From positions 310,001 through 374,000 of the forward strand of contig NZ_JARGEM010000003.1 in the NCBI RefSeq assembly GCF_029211225.1: a stretch of 64,000 nt of DNA. Direction: 5' to 3'. Below are positions 44,372 through 52,461 of the stretch, in pieces. The stretch is from Antiquaquibacter metalliresistens (GTDB lineage: Bacteria > Actinomycetota > Actinomycetes > Actinomycetales > Microbacteriaceae). The notes below the pieces were generated by a model. It saw only the letters and a list, made by a program, of their open reading frames with translations, ran no database searches and had not been told where the DNA came from. The translations under genes were made by a program, and so were the position numbers. Position 1 is the first letter of the stretch, and every line of letters starts with the position of its first letter.

Positions 44372-45418
44372 ATGACCTCATCCGCGCTCGCCGCCGCGAT
44401 CGCCCAGTTCCCCTCCGCGCGCGGATACCTCGCCGTCGCCTCGATCGGCCTGCCGCCGCTGAACGCGGTGGAGGCACTCACCGCGGACCTCGCGGCCTGG
44501 GCGGCGGCCGACCGCGATCCGCAGGGCTACGACCCGATCGTCGCCCGCACCCGCGCGTCGTACGCGTCGCTCGTCGGGGTGCCCGAGTCGCAGGTGGCGA
44601 TCGGGTCGCAGACCTCGGTGCTCGCGTCCATGGTGGCGGCGGCCGTGCCGGAGGGGGCCGAGGTGCTCCTGCCCGACGGCGACTTCTCGTCGATCATGTT
44701 TCCCTTCGAGCAGCGGTCGGGCATCCGCACCCGGGTCGTGCCGCTCGAGGCGCTCGCCGAGTCGATCACCGACGAGACGTGGCTCGTGGCGTTCTCGCTC
44801 GTGCAGTCAGCGACCGGGGTGGTGGCCGACACGGCCGCGATCCTGGTGGCCGCCGAGCGCACCGGTGCGCGCACGCTGTGCGACGTCACGCAGGCCGCCG
44901 GGGTGCTGCCGGTCGACGCGGCTCGATTCGACGTCACCGTCTGCCACGCCTACAAGTGGCTGTGTGCGCCGCGCGGTGTCGCCTTCATGACCGTCACCGA
45001 CGATTTCGGCGAGCTCATGACCCCGACCCAGGCCGGCTGGTACGCGGGGGAGGACCCGTGGAAGAGCGTGTACGGGCCCGAGATGCACCTGGCCCGCGAT
45101 GCGCGACGCTTCGACGTGTCGCCGGCCTGGCAGGCGTGGGTGGGCGCCGAGCAGTCGATCGCACTGTTCGCAGGCCTCGACATCGCGGAGGTGTGGGAGC
45201 GCACCACCTCGCTCGGCGACGCGCTCTGCGAGGGCGTCGGCATCCCGCCGCAGGGCCAGGCGATCGTGACCTGGCCGGATGCCTCGGGCCACGACCTGCG
45301 CAGGCTCATCGACGCGGGCATCCGTGTGTCGGGCCGCGCCGGGCGGCTGCGTGCGTCGTTCCACCTGTGGAACGACGAGCGCGACGTGGAGGCGGTGCTG
45401 CGCACCCTCGGTCACTGA
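44372..45418 (+). CDS. Class V aminotransferase-fold protein
   Basis: A 348-residue PLP-fold protein. [35 protein letters not shown] is the cofactor-phosphate region; the Asp in [15 protein letters not shown] and the Lys in [16 protein letters not shown] match the PLP-binding positions of class V enzymes, such as kynureninase or selenocysteine-lyase relatives. The reaction is not clear from sequence. ATG at 44372 has GATGCT ending six bases upstream. It stands between a MalT-like regulator and glyS with separate promoters on either side. Confidence 0.82.
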   Translation: MTSSALAAAIAQFPSARGYLAVASIGLPPLNAVEALTADLAAWAAADRDPQGYDPIVARTRASYASLVGVPESQVAIGSQTSVLASMVAAAVPEGAEVLLPDGDFSSIMFPFEQRSGIRTRVVPLEALAESITDETWLVAFSLVQSATGVVADTAAILVAAERTGARTLCDVTQAAGVLPVDAARFDVTVCHAYKWLCAPRGVAFMTVTDDFGELMTPTQAGWYAGEDPWKSVYGPEMHLARDARRFDVSPAWQAWVGAEQSIALFAGLDIAEVWERTTSLGDALCEGVGIPPQGQAIVTWPDASGHDLRRLIDAGIRVSGRAGRLRASFHLWNDERDVEAVLRTLGH

Positions 45419-45492
45419 GCCGCCGAAGCGTCGGTAGGCTTGTGAGGCCTTCGCCGGGCATCCAGCTCGGCCGACACGACACAGGAGCGCTC

Positions 45493-46878
45493 TTGGCCAC
45501 CCCCAGCAATCTCGACGCCGTCATCAACCTCGCCAAGCGTCGGGGGTTCGTCTTCCAGTCGGGAGAGATCTACGGCGGCTCCCGGTCCGCGTGGGACTAC
45601 GGGCCGCTCGGCACCGCGCTCAAGGAGAACATCAAGAAGCAGTGGTGGCAGACCGTCGTGCAGGGTCGCGACGACGTCGTCGGCATCGACTCCGCGGTGA
45701 TCCTGCCGCGTCGGGTGTGGGAGGTCTCCGGTCACGTGGAGGTATTCTCCGACCCGCTCGTCGAGTCGCTGCACACCCACAAGCGGTATCGCGCCGATCA
45801 CCTGCTCGAAGCGTACGAGGAGAAGCACGGGCATCCGCCGGCCAATGGCCTCGCCGACATCCGCGACCCCGACACGGGCCAGCCCGGCGCCTGGACGGAG
45901 CCGCAGAACTTCTCGGGCCTGCTGAAGACCTTCCTCGGCCCCGTCGACAACGAGGAAGGCCTGCACTACCTGCGGCCCGAGACCGCGCAGGGCATCTTCG
46001 TGAACTTCGCCAACGTGATGGGTGCGGCGCGGATGAAGCCGCCGTTCGGTATCGGACAGGTCGGCAAGTCGTTCCGCAACGAGATCACGCCCGGCAACTT
46101 CATTTTCCGCACGCGCGAGTTCGAGCAGATGGAGATGGAGTTCTTCGTCGAGCCCGGCACGGATGAAGAGTGGCACCAGTACTGGATCGACGAGTCCATG
46201 CGGTGGTATCTGGATCTCGGCATCAACCCGGAGAACCTGCGGCTTTTCGAGCACCCCAAGGAGAAGCTGTCGCACTACTCCAAGCGCACCGTCGACATCG
46301 AGTACCGGTTCCGCTTTCAGGGCAGCGAGTGGGGCGAGCTCATGGGTGTCGCCAATCGCACCGACTTCGACCTGAAGACCCACTCCGAGGCATCCGGCAC
46401 CGACCTGTCGTATTTCGATCAGACCAAGGACGAGCGCTGGATCCCGTACGTGATCGAGCCCGCGTTCGGGCTCACGCGCGCGCTGATGGCCTTCCTCATC
46501 GACGCCTACGCCGAGGATGAAGCCCCCAACGCCAAGGGCGGCGTCGACAAGCGCACGGTGCTGCGCCTCGACCGCAGGCTCGCGCCCGTGAAGGTGGCCG
46601 TGCTGCCGCTGTCGCGCAACGAGCAGCTCTCGCCGCTCGCTCGCGGGCTGGCCGCGGACCTGCGCAAGCTCTGGAACGTCGACTTCGACGACGCCGGCGC
46701 CATCGGCCGCCGCTACCGCCGTCAGGACGAGATCGGCACGCCGTTCTGCGTCACCGTCGACTTCGACTCGCTCGACGACGAGGCCGTGACCGTGCGCGAG
46801 CGCGACACGATGGAGCAGGAGCGCATCCCGATCGCCGCCCTGCGCGCCTACCTCGCCGAGCGCCTCATCGGCGCCTAG
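45493..46878 (+). CDS. glyS: Glycine--tRNA ligase
   Basis: A 461-residue class II aminoacyl-tRNA synthetase of the alpha2 (eukaryote/archaea-like) type common in actinobacteria. Motifs: [80 protein letters not shown], and the C-terminal anticodon domain [27 protein letters not shown] at 45493 is supported by AGGAG six bases upstream. TAGGCT at 45435-45440 is a -10 candidate, giving a leader of about 46 bases with no T-box. Confidence 0.96.
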   Translation: MATPSNLDAVINLAKRRGFVFQSGEIYGGSRSAWDYGPLGTALKENIKKQWWQTVVQGRDDVVGIDSAVILPRRVWEVSGHVEVFSDPLVESLHTHKRYRADHLLEAYEEKHGHPPANGLADIRDPDTGQPGAWTEPQNFSGLLKTFLGPVDNEEGLHYLRPETAQGIFVNFANVMGAARMKPPFGIGQVGKSFRNEITPGNFIFRTREFEQMEMEFFVEPGTDEEWHQYWIDESMRWYLDLGINPENLRLFEHPKEKLSHYSKRTVDIEYRFRFQGSEWGELMGVANRTDFDLKTHSEASGTDLSYFDQTKDERWIPYVIEPAFGLTRALMAFLIDAYAEDEAPNAKGGVDKRTVLRLDRRLAPVKVAVLPLSRNEQLSPLARGLAADLRKLWNVDFDDAGAIGRRYRRQDEIGTPFCVTVDFDSLDDEAVTVRERDTMEQERIPIAALRAYLAERLIGA

Positions 46879-47090
46879 GCCCCCGCGCCCCCTGGGTTCT
46901 CGCAACTCATGGTTTGAGGTCCGACCCGCCGACGATCTGCTCGCGTCGCGCGTGTCATCCTCGCAGACCATGAATTGCGAAGGGGGGATGCCGCGGGCCG
47001 ACTGTTCCTCCACAGCCTGCGTGACCTGCACTTACACCCGTCCTTCCCTCGCCCGGGGTCGCGGCCACCGGGGTGCCGTCAACCTGGAGC
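46879..47090. repeat. Inverted short repeats left of the DUF559 gene
   Basis: CGCAACTCATGG at 46901-46912 and its inverted near-copy CCATGAATTGCG at 46968-46979 lie in the gap after glyS. The same word recurs four times after the DUF559 gene. The rest of the 212 bases holds no clear feature apart from GGAG just before the next ATG. Confidence 0.65.
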
Positions 47091-47981
47091 ATGTCGGTTC
47101 GCTCGGCGCTCATCGCGTGGCAGGGGGCCGCGACACGGCGTGAGCTGCTTGCATCCGGACTCACGGTCACGCAGCTCGCAGCCGGTGTGAACTCGGGCGC
47201 GGCGATCCGCGCTCGCCGGGGTTGGTACGTGCTCCCCGACGCGGAGGAGGCGCTCGAGCAGAGCGTGCGAGTCGGTGGACGGATGGCGTGCCTCACGGCG
47301 CTGCGCTCGTTCGGGGTGTGGGTGCTCGACGACGGGCGGCTGCACGTGCATGTGCCGGAGTCGGGGAGCCGGCTCCGCTCGCGACACGACCGTTCCGCGC
47401 CGCTCGGCGATCGGATCGCGGCCGGGACGTGTGTCCACCGCGAGCGGGTCTCGCACATCATCCTGTCGACGAGACTGCGGGTCTCGCTCGAGGAGGCACT
47501 CGCCGAGGTGGTCGCTCACGGCGATCGGGAGCGTGCGCTCGTCGCGATCGACTCCGCGATGAACCGCGGCCTTCTCACGACGGACCGGATGGTGTCGCTC
47601 TTCGACAATCTCCCGGCGAAGTACCGTGCGTGGCGGCACGACGTGGACCCGGCCGCCGAGAGCGGTATCGAGTCGATCGTGAGGCTGCGGATGAAGGCCG
47701 CCGGCGCGACCCCGCAGTCGCAGGTTCGACTGGCCGACGGCATCCGTGTCGACTTCCTCGTGGGGGACCGGCTCGTCATCGAGGTCGACGGCCGCGCGCA
47801 TCATGCCGACCCGGCGGCCTTCGAGCGGGATCGCCGTCGCGATCTCTATCTCAAGGCGTTCGGCTACGAGGTCCTGCGGCTGAGCTACGCGCAGGTCATG
47901 GACGATTGGTCGAGCGTCGCAGCCGCGCTGGCCCGAATCCTCGACCGCGGCGACCACCGCTTCCGCCGCGCGGGCGCCTGA
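47091..47981 (+). CDS. AbiEi-like / DUF559 endonuclease-fold protein
   Basis: A 296-residue protein of a type common in actinobacterial genomes. The N-terminal part (SALIAWQGAATRRELLASGLTVTQLAAGVNSGAAIRARRGWYVLP) resembles the winged-helix start of AbiEi antitoxins. The C-terminal third, AAGATPQSQVRLADGIRVDFLVGDRLVIEVDGRAHHADPAAFERDRRRDLYLKAFGYEVLRLSYAQVM, matches the Vsr/DUF559 restriction-endonuclease fold with D-x-E-V-D-G, a preserved PD-(D/E)xK-like core. No partner toxin gene is adjacent. ATG at 47091; a GTG 18 bases earlier is possible. It is bracketed by short palindromic and tandem repeats. Confidence 0.75.
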   Translation: MSVRSALIAWQGAATRRELLASGLTVTQLAAGVNSGAAIRARRGWYVLPDAEEALEQSVRVGGRMACLTALRSFGVWVLDDGRLHVHVPESGSRLRSRHDRSAPLGDRIAAGTCVHRERVSHIILSTRLRVSLEEALAEVVAHGDRERALVAIDSAMNRGLLTTDRMVSLFDNLPAKYRAWRHDVDPAAESGIESIVRLRMKAAGATPQSQVRLADGIRVDFLVGDRLVIEVDGRAHHADPAAFERDRRRDLYLKAFGYEVLRLSYAQVMDDWSSVAAALARILDRGDHRFRRAGA

Positions 47982-48001
47982 CCGCCCCGGTGCGCTCTGC
48001 T

Positions 48002-48040
48002 CCCGTGCTTCCCGGTGCTTCCCGGTGCCTCCCGGTGCGC
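48002..48040. repeat. 10-bp tandem repeat
   Basis: The unit CCCGGTGCTT is repeated about four times with slight changes, starting 21 bases after the DUF559 gene stop and ending at the first arm of the next inverted repeat. Confidence 0.6.
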
Positions 48041-48148
48041 AACTCATGGGATGGCGCGTGACACGCCGCTCTGCCGCCCTCCCCGCGGAGTGTCGCACGC
48101 CATCCCATGAGTTGCGGCAGCCATGAGTTGCGACAGCCATGAGTTGCG
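48038..48148. repeat. Palindromic and 16-bp tandem repeats right of the DUF559 gene
   Basis: An 18-bp perfect inverted repeat pairs 48039-48056 with 48098-48115. Its right arm is the first of three tandem 16-bp units beginning at 48105, 48121 and 48137, each with CCATGAGTTGCG followed by GCAG, ACAG or GCAT. The same 12-base word, in the opposite orientation, starts the left arm at 48038 and also occurs before the gene at 46901. Confidence 0.8.
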
Positions 48149-48239
48149 GCATCCGCGGGGTGCGACACCTACCGGATTCCGGCAGCCGCCTACCGGCGGC
48201 GGGGCGGAATACCGGCGGTCGCCACGCGTTGAAGTCAAG

Positions 48240-48887
48240 GTGAACAGTCCCATCAAGGTCGACATCTGGTCAGACGTGCAGTGCCCCTGGTGCTTCATTG
48301 GCAAGCGCAAGTTCGAGGCGGGAGCGGCCGCGGCCGGCATCCCGGTCGAGGTCGAGTACCACTCCTTCGAGCTCGCACCCGACACTCCCGTCGACTACGA
48401 GGGCACGCCGGTGCAGTACCTCTCCGAGCGCAAGGGCGTCGCTCCGGAGCAGGCGAAGGCGATGATCGACCGGGTGACCGGCATCGCGAACGCGGTGGGC
48501 CTCGACTACGACTACGAGCACATCCACCAGACCAACACGGTCATCAGCCACGAACTGCTGCACTTCGCCAAGTCGAAGGGCCGCCAGCTCGAGGTGAAGG
48601 AGCGCCTGCTGAAGGCGTATTTCCTCAACGGCGAGCACGTCGGCCGCATCCCGGATCTCGTCGAGATCGCCGTGGAGCTCGGCTTCGACCGCGACGAGGT
48701 CACCGAGGCGCTCGAGAGCCATCGGTTCTTGGCCGACGTCAAGGCCGACATGGCGCAGGCGCGCGAGTACGGCATCAACGGGGTGCCGTTCTTCGTGTTC
48801 GAGGGCAAGTACGGGGTGTCCGGTGCGCAGGAGGCCGAGACCTTCGCTAACGTGCTCGCACAGGTCCAATCCGAGAGAGACGCCTAG
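48240..48887 (+). CDS. DsbA family (FrnE-like) oxidoreductase
   Basis: A 215-residue thioredoxin-fold protein of the DsbA/FrnE group, cytoplasmic since it has no signal peptide. The CPWC active site is at residues 15-18 (SDVQCPWCFIGKRKFE), and the cis-Pro segment reads GINGVPFFVFEGKYGVSGAQ. FrnE-like members act as disulfide isomerases in stress or as polyketide-associated enzymes. GTG at 48240 gives the expected N-terminus; upstream codons show no homology, and no strong ribosome site is seen. A 49-residue gene follows after three bases. Confidence 0.88.
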   Translation: MNSPIKVDIWSDVQCPWCFIGKRKFEAGAAAAGIPVEVEYHSFELAPDTPVDYEGTPVQYLSERKGVAPEQAKAMIDRVTGIANAVGLDYDYEHIHQTNTVISHELLHFAKSKGRQLEVKERLLKAYFLNGEHVGRIPDLVEIAVELGFDRDEVTEALESHRFLADVKADMAQAREYGINGVPFFVFEGKYGVSGAQEAETFANVLAQVQSERDA

Positions 48888-48890
48888 AAC

Positions 48891-49040
48891 ATGGATGCCA
48901 TGACGGCCCCACTGCCCGTGATCAAGCTCGAGGCGCTCGGCGATCCCGGCGCGGCGGTGTGCGAGGGCGACTTCTGCGCCATCCCCGACCATCACACCCA
49001 GGCGGTCGTCAACCGCCTGCTGGACGACGACGACGTCTAG
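48891..49040 (+). CDS. Small Cys/His protein
   Basis: A 49-codon frame three bases after the DsbA-family gene. The product (MDAMTAPLPVIKLEALGDP... to RLLDDDDV) contains CEGDFCAIPDHHTQ, with two cysteines four residues apart and two adjacent histidines, and ends in a run of aspartates. Such a pattern could bind metal or be a thiol substrate of the neighbouring oxidoreductase. No family is recognised. ATG at 48891 is taken; ATG at codon 4 is also possible. Tight linkage with the DsbA gene supports expression. It overlaps the convergent membrane-protein gene by four bases. Confidence 0.6.
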   Translation: MDAMTAPLPVIKLEALGDPGAAVCEGDFCAIPDHHTQAVVNRLLDDDDV

Positions 49041-49462
49041 CCGCGCGCGAGGTCGATGATCTCGGCCGCGGTCGCGTCGGGCGAGATGCGACGCGCGAGG
49101 GATGCCCGCACCCGGGTCAACTCCGGAACCTGCGGCCGCGGGGTCGCCTGCGTCGCGCCCGCGCCGGGGTTGAACCGCTTGTTCACCATGGCGCCGAGCA
49201 CGGCGCCGAACGCGAAGCCGATCGGCAGCACGATGAGGTACAGGAACGGCGGGGCTCCGGTGAGCACGCCGAGTCCGAGCACGACCCCGACGCCGAGCAC
49301 GGCACCGATGACGATCGCGACCCACCAGCGTTGTGCGCGGGCGGTCGCGGCATCCCACGCCCGCTGGGCGACGAGCGCGGCACGAGCCTCCTCGCGCGGT
49401 GCGGGCGAGACCCAGAGCCGGCCCTCGTAGCGGAAGACGTTGGGGTGATCCTCGAGCCCCAT
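49037..49462 (-). CDS. Small membrane protein of unknown function
   Basis: A 141-residue protein with a soluble N-terminus (MGLEDHPNVFRYEGRLWVSPAPREEARAALVAQRAWDAA) and two hydrophobic helices at about 46-68 and 72-92, then a polar C-terminus. No domain is recognised. Its ATG at 49462 overlaps the ybaK stop codon by one base (TGATG), indicating translational coupling and a shared transcript. The stop overlaps the small plus-strand Cys/His gene by four bases. Confidence 0.7.
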   Translation of the reverse strand: MGLEDHPNVFRYEGRLWVSPAPREEARAALVAQRAWDAATARAQRWWVAIVIGAVLGVGVVLGLGVLTGAPPFLYLIVLPIGFAFGAVLGAMVNKRFNPGAGATQATPRPQVPELTRVRASLARRISPDATAAEIIDLARG

Positions 49463-49938
49463 CAGTCGCTGATGTCCGCGACGGTGGCGTCGAATCCGCG
49501 CACGAGATCGTCCGTGGACACCCACAGGCTGTAGCCGTGCTCGCCGGCGCCCATGGAGACCCGCCCCGCGATGGCGGCGTCGGCGAACACGGGCCACGCC
49601 GTCGTCGAGCCGAACGGCGTGATGGTGCCGCGCTCGTAGCCGGTGGCATCGAGAGCGACCGCGGCATCCGGCAGCTGGAGCTTGTTCACGCCGACCACCG
49701 CGCGCAGCTTGGCCCACGAGATCTGCCGGTCGCCCGGGATGAGGGCGAACAGGAACGTGCCGTCGTGCCGCTTGACCACGAGCGACTTCACGATCTGCGC
49801 CGGGGTGATGCCCTGCAGGGCTGCGGCCTCCTCGAGGGAGGAGGCACGCGGGCGCTTCACGATGTCGATCGGGATGCCGCGGGCCGCCGCATCGGCCGCG
49901 ACCCGGTCTCGGCCGGGAATGTCTGGGAGAATCGTCAC
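49462..49938 (-). CDS. YbaK/ProX-type aminoacyl-tRNA deacylase
   Basis: A 158-residue protein of the YbaK (Cys-tRNA-Pro/EbsC) deacylase family, which clears mischarged tRNA. The fold is marked by LEEAAALQGITPAQIVKSLVVKRHDGTFLFALIPGDRQISWAKLRAVVG with the conserved catalytic Lys in VKSLVVK, and YERGTITPFG. GTG at 49938 is chosen because GAGAAT ends six bases upstream (49950-49945 on this strand) and the sequence VTILPDIPGRDRV is a plausible start. The start codon directly abuts that of dusB, with no bases between. Confidence 0.87.
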   Translation of the reverse strand: MTILPDIPGRDRVAADAAARGIPIDIVKRPRASSLEEAAALQGITPAQIVKSLVVKRHDGTFLFALIPGDRQISWAKLRAVVGVNKLQLPDAAVALDATGYERGTITPFGSTTAWPVFADAAIAGRVSMGAGEHGYSLWVSTDDLVRGFDATVADISD

Positions 49939-49950
49939 GTGACCATTCTC
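49927..49950. promoter_or_regulatory. Zero-gap divergent promoter of ybaK and dusB
   Basis: Both genes start with GTG, and the two codons meet at CACGTG (49936-49941). On the plus strand GAGAAT (49927-49932) ends six bases before dusB. On the minus strand GAGAAT (49950-49945) ends six bases before ybaK. Each -10 element lies in codons 3-4 of the other gene, so both transcripts are predicted to be leaderless. Confidence 0.7.
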
Positions 49951-51105
49951 GCCGCTGCGCACTCAAGCGTGGCCCCCGCGCTGCGCATCGGGCCGCTCGA
50001 GCTCGATGTGCCGGTCGTGCTCGCGCCCATGGCCGGCATCACGAACACCGCGTTCCGGCGGCTGTGCCGCGAATACGGCGCCGGGCTCTACGTCTCCGAG
50101 ATGATCACCAGCCGGGCCCTCGTCGAGCGCACACCCGAGTCGATGCGGCTCATCACGCACCACGAGTCGGAGACGACGCGCAGCATCCAGCTCTACGGCG
50201 TCGACCCGAAGACGGTCGCCGAGGCGGTGACCATGCTCGTCGCGGAGGATCGCGCCGACCACATCGACCTGAACTTCGGATGCCCCGTGCCCAAGGTCAC
50301 CCGCAAGGGCGGCGGTGCGGCACTGCCGTGGAAGCGCGACCTGTTCCGCGACATCGTGGAGGGTGCGGTGAAGGCGGCCGGCGACGTCCCACTCACGGTG
50401 AAGATGCGCAAGGGCATCGACGCCGATCACCTCACCTATCTGGAGGCGGCGAGGGCCGCTCAGGGCGCCGGGGTGGCGAGCATCGCGCTGCACGCCCGCA
50501 CGGCGGCCGAGTTCTACTCCGGCACCGCCGACTGGTCGGCGATCGCCAGGTTGAAGGAGACGATCACCGACACTCCGATCCTCGGCAACGGCGACATCTG
50601 GAGCGCCGACGACGCCCTGCGCATGGTCGCGGAGACCGGATGCGACGGGGTGGTCGTCGGTCGCGGCTGCCTCGGTCGCCCGTGGCTGTTCGGCGACCTC
50701 GCCGCGGCCTTCCGCGGTGAGTCCCGCAAGGCGGAGCCCACGCTCGGCGAGGTCGCCGACGCCTTCAAGCGGCACGCGGAGCTGCTCGTCGAGTTCTTCG
50801 GCGAGGAGGATCGGGCCTGCCGCGACATCCGCAAGCACGTGGCCTGGTACTTCAAGGGCTACGCGGTCGGCGGCGATCTGCGTGCGGCGCTCGCGACCGT
50901 GCACGACCTCGCCCAGCTGGACGAGCTGCTAGCGCAGCTCGACCGCGACCAGCCCTACCCCGGGGCGGACGCGGAGGGCCAGCGCGGCCGAGCCGGCACC
51001 CCGAAGAACCCGAGCCTGCCGCAGGGTTGGCTCGACAGCCGCGAGTTGCAGGAGACGCACCGGGACGAGTTGTACGACGCGGAGGTTAATACAAGTGGCG
51101 GGTAA
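49939..51105 (+). CDS. dusB: tRNA-dihydrouridine synthase (DusB-like)
   Basis: A 388-residue FMN enzyme reducing uridines in tRNA D-loops. Motifs: VVLAPMAGITNTAFRRLCREYGAGLYVSEMI, DLNFGCPVPKVTRKGGGAALPW with the catalytic Cys, MRKGID, HARTAAEFYSG, GNGDIW, and VVGRGCLGRPWLF. It is longer than E. coli DusB, with a C-terminal tail to about residue 388, as usual in actinobacteria. GTG at 49939 gives a leaderless start directly abutting ybaK. dgt and dnaG follow, the common order dusB-dgt-dnaG. Confidence 0.93.
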   Translation: MTILAAAHSSVAPALRIGPLELDVPVVLAPMAGITNTAFRRLCREYGAGLYVSEMITSRALVERTPESMRLITHHESETTRSIQLYGVDPKTVAEAVTMLVAEDRADHIDLNFGCPVPKVTRKGGGAALPWKRDLFRDIVEGAVKAAGDVPLTVKMRKGIDADHLTYLEAARAAQGAGVASIALHARTAAEFYSGTADWSAIARLKETITDTPILGNGDIWSADDALRMVAETGCDGVVVGRGCLGRPWLFGDLAAAFRGESRKAEPTLGEVADAFKRHAELLVEFFGEEDRACRDIRKHVAWYFKGYAVGGDLRAALATVHDLAQLDELLAQLDRDQPYPGADAEGQRGRAGTPKNPSLPQGWLDSRELQETHRDELYDAEVNTSGG

Positions 51106-51114
51106 GGCTAATGC

Positions 51115-51182
51115 CCGACGAAGCACAGCTTCGTCGGCGCTGGCGTCGCAGAATCGCTTCGCGATTCCTATAGCTCCAGCGC
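51115..51182 (+). other. Structured spacer dusB-dgt
   Basis: A 10-bp perfect hairpin (51115-51124 with 51128-51137) and a 7-bp hairpin (51151-51157 with 51161-51167) lie in the 80-base gap. An outer 7-bp stem (51137-51143 with 51176-51182) encloses the second. They may terminate dusB or control dgt; no T-run is present. Confidence 0.55.
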
Positions 51183-51185
51183 GCC

Positions 51186-52442
51186 GTGGCGGCTAGCACC
51201 GATCCGACCGGGTACAGCGAGTTCGACCGGGAGCGCTGGCTGCCCGAGGAGCACCTCACCCGGCGCAGCGACTTCGCCCGTGACCGCGGGCGCCTGCTGC
51301 ACTCGAGCGCGCTGCGGCGCCTGGCCGCGAAGACGCAGGTGCTCTCGCCGACCGCCGGACTCGACTTCGCGCGCAACCGGCTCACCCATTCCCTCGAGGT
51401 CGCGCAGGTCGGCCGCGAACTCGCGGTCAGCCTGGGCCTGGACCCCGACCTCGTGGACACCGCGTGCCTGGCCCACGACCTCGGGCATCCGCCGTTCGGG
51501 CACAACGGCGAGCGCGCCCTCAACGCCTGGGCTGAGGACATCGGGGGGTTCGAGGGCAACGCGCAGACGCTGCGCATCCTCACCCGCATCGAGCCGAAGG
51601 TGTTCGGCGAGGACGGCCGCTCGTACGGCTTGAACCTCACCCGCGCCTCGCTCGACGCGAGCTGCAAGTACCCGTGGCCGGCCGCACAAGGCGTTCCCGA
51701 CCCGGGCGGACGCAGCAAGTTCGGGTTCTACGACGACGACACCGCGGCCTTCGAGTGGATGCGCATCGGCGCTCCCGAGCGGCAGCGCTGCATCGAGGCG
51801 CAGGTGATGGACCTCTCCGACGACATCGCCTACTCGGTGCACGATTTCGAGGATGCGATCGTCAGCGGCTACCTCGACGTGCCCGCCCTCGGGGCCCGGG
51901 TCGAGCACGACGAGCTCGTGGAGTCGATGTTCGAGTGGATCGGCGGCGAGATCGGCCACGACGAACTCATCGCCGCCTTCGACCGGCTCGACAACCTCGA
52001 CGCCTGGATCGACAGCTGGAACGGCAGTCGCATCGACCACGCGAAGCTCAAGAACCTCACGAGTCAGCTGATCGGGCGCTTCGCCCACGAGGCGGTGCAT
52101 GCCACCCGGGCCCGGCATCCGAGCGGCAGCCTCATTCGGTTCGGGGCGGATGTCGTGGTGCCGCGCGAGACCCAGGCCGAGATCGCGGTGCTCAAGGGCA
52201 TCGTCGCCGCGAACGTGATGTCGACGAACTCGCGCAAGCCGATCTACCAGCAGCAGCGCGACATCCTGAGCGAGCTCGCCGACGTGCTGCTGTGGACGGC
52301 GCCGCGCAACCTCGACGCCGGGTTCCGTGCCGACTGGGATGCCGCGCAGACCGACGCGGAGCGCAAACGCGCCGTCGTCGACCAGGTGGCCTCGCTCACC
52401 GATCAGAGCGCGATGTCCTGGCACGAGAGGCTCGTCGGCTAG
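51186..52442 (+). CDS. dgt: Deoxyguanosinetriphosphate triphosphohydrolase (dGTPase-like)
   Basis: A 418-residue HD-domain hydrolase that splits dNTPs into nucleoside and triphosphate. The metal site is NRLTHSLEV, LAHDLGHPPFGHNGERAL, and MDLSDDIAYSVHDFED. GTG at 51186 matches the start of the homologous region after a short leader segment. It is usual upstream of dnaG in actinobacteria and may help control the dNTP pool during replication. Nineteen bases separate it from dnaG. Confidence 0.93.
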   Translation: MAASTDPTGYSEFDRERWLPEEHLTRRSDFARDRGRLLHSSALRRLAAKTQVLSPTAGLDFARNRLTHSLEVAQVGRELAVSLGLDPDLVDTACLAHDLGHPPFGHNGERALNAWAEDIGGFEGNAQTLRILTRIEPKVFGEDGRSYGLNLTRASLDASCKYPWPAAQGVPDPGGRSKFGFYDDDTAAFEWMRIGAPERQRCIEAQVMDLSDDIAYSVHDFEDAIVSGYLDVPALGARVEHDELVESMFEWIGGEIGHDELIAAFDRLDNLDAWIDSWNGSRIDHAKLKNLTSQLIGRFAHEAVHATRARHPSGSLIRFGADVVVPRETQAEIAVLKGIVAANVMSTNSRKPIYQQQRDILSELADVLLWTAPRNLDAGFRADWDAAQTDAERKRAVVDQVASLTDQSAMSWHERLVG

Positions 52443-52461
52443 CCCGCCTACAATCGACACC

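Noticed and set aside
45435-45492. T-box riboswitch before glyS
   Set aside because: The leader is only about 46 bases and has no T-box sequence or specifier stem.
47091-47981. Abortive-infection toxin-antitoxin pair (AbiEi/AbiEii)
   Set aside because: Only the N-terminal part resembles AbiEi and no nucleotidyltransferase toxin gene adjoins.
48105-48152. Three 16-bp tandem repeats as a possible CRISPR array
   Set aside because: The units are contiguous with no unique spacers, too short for CRISPR repeats, and no cas genes are present.
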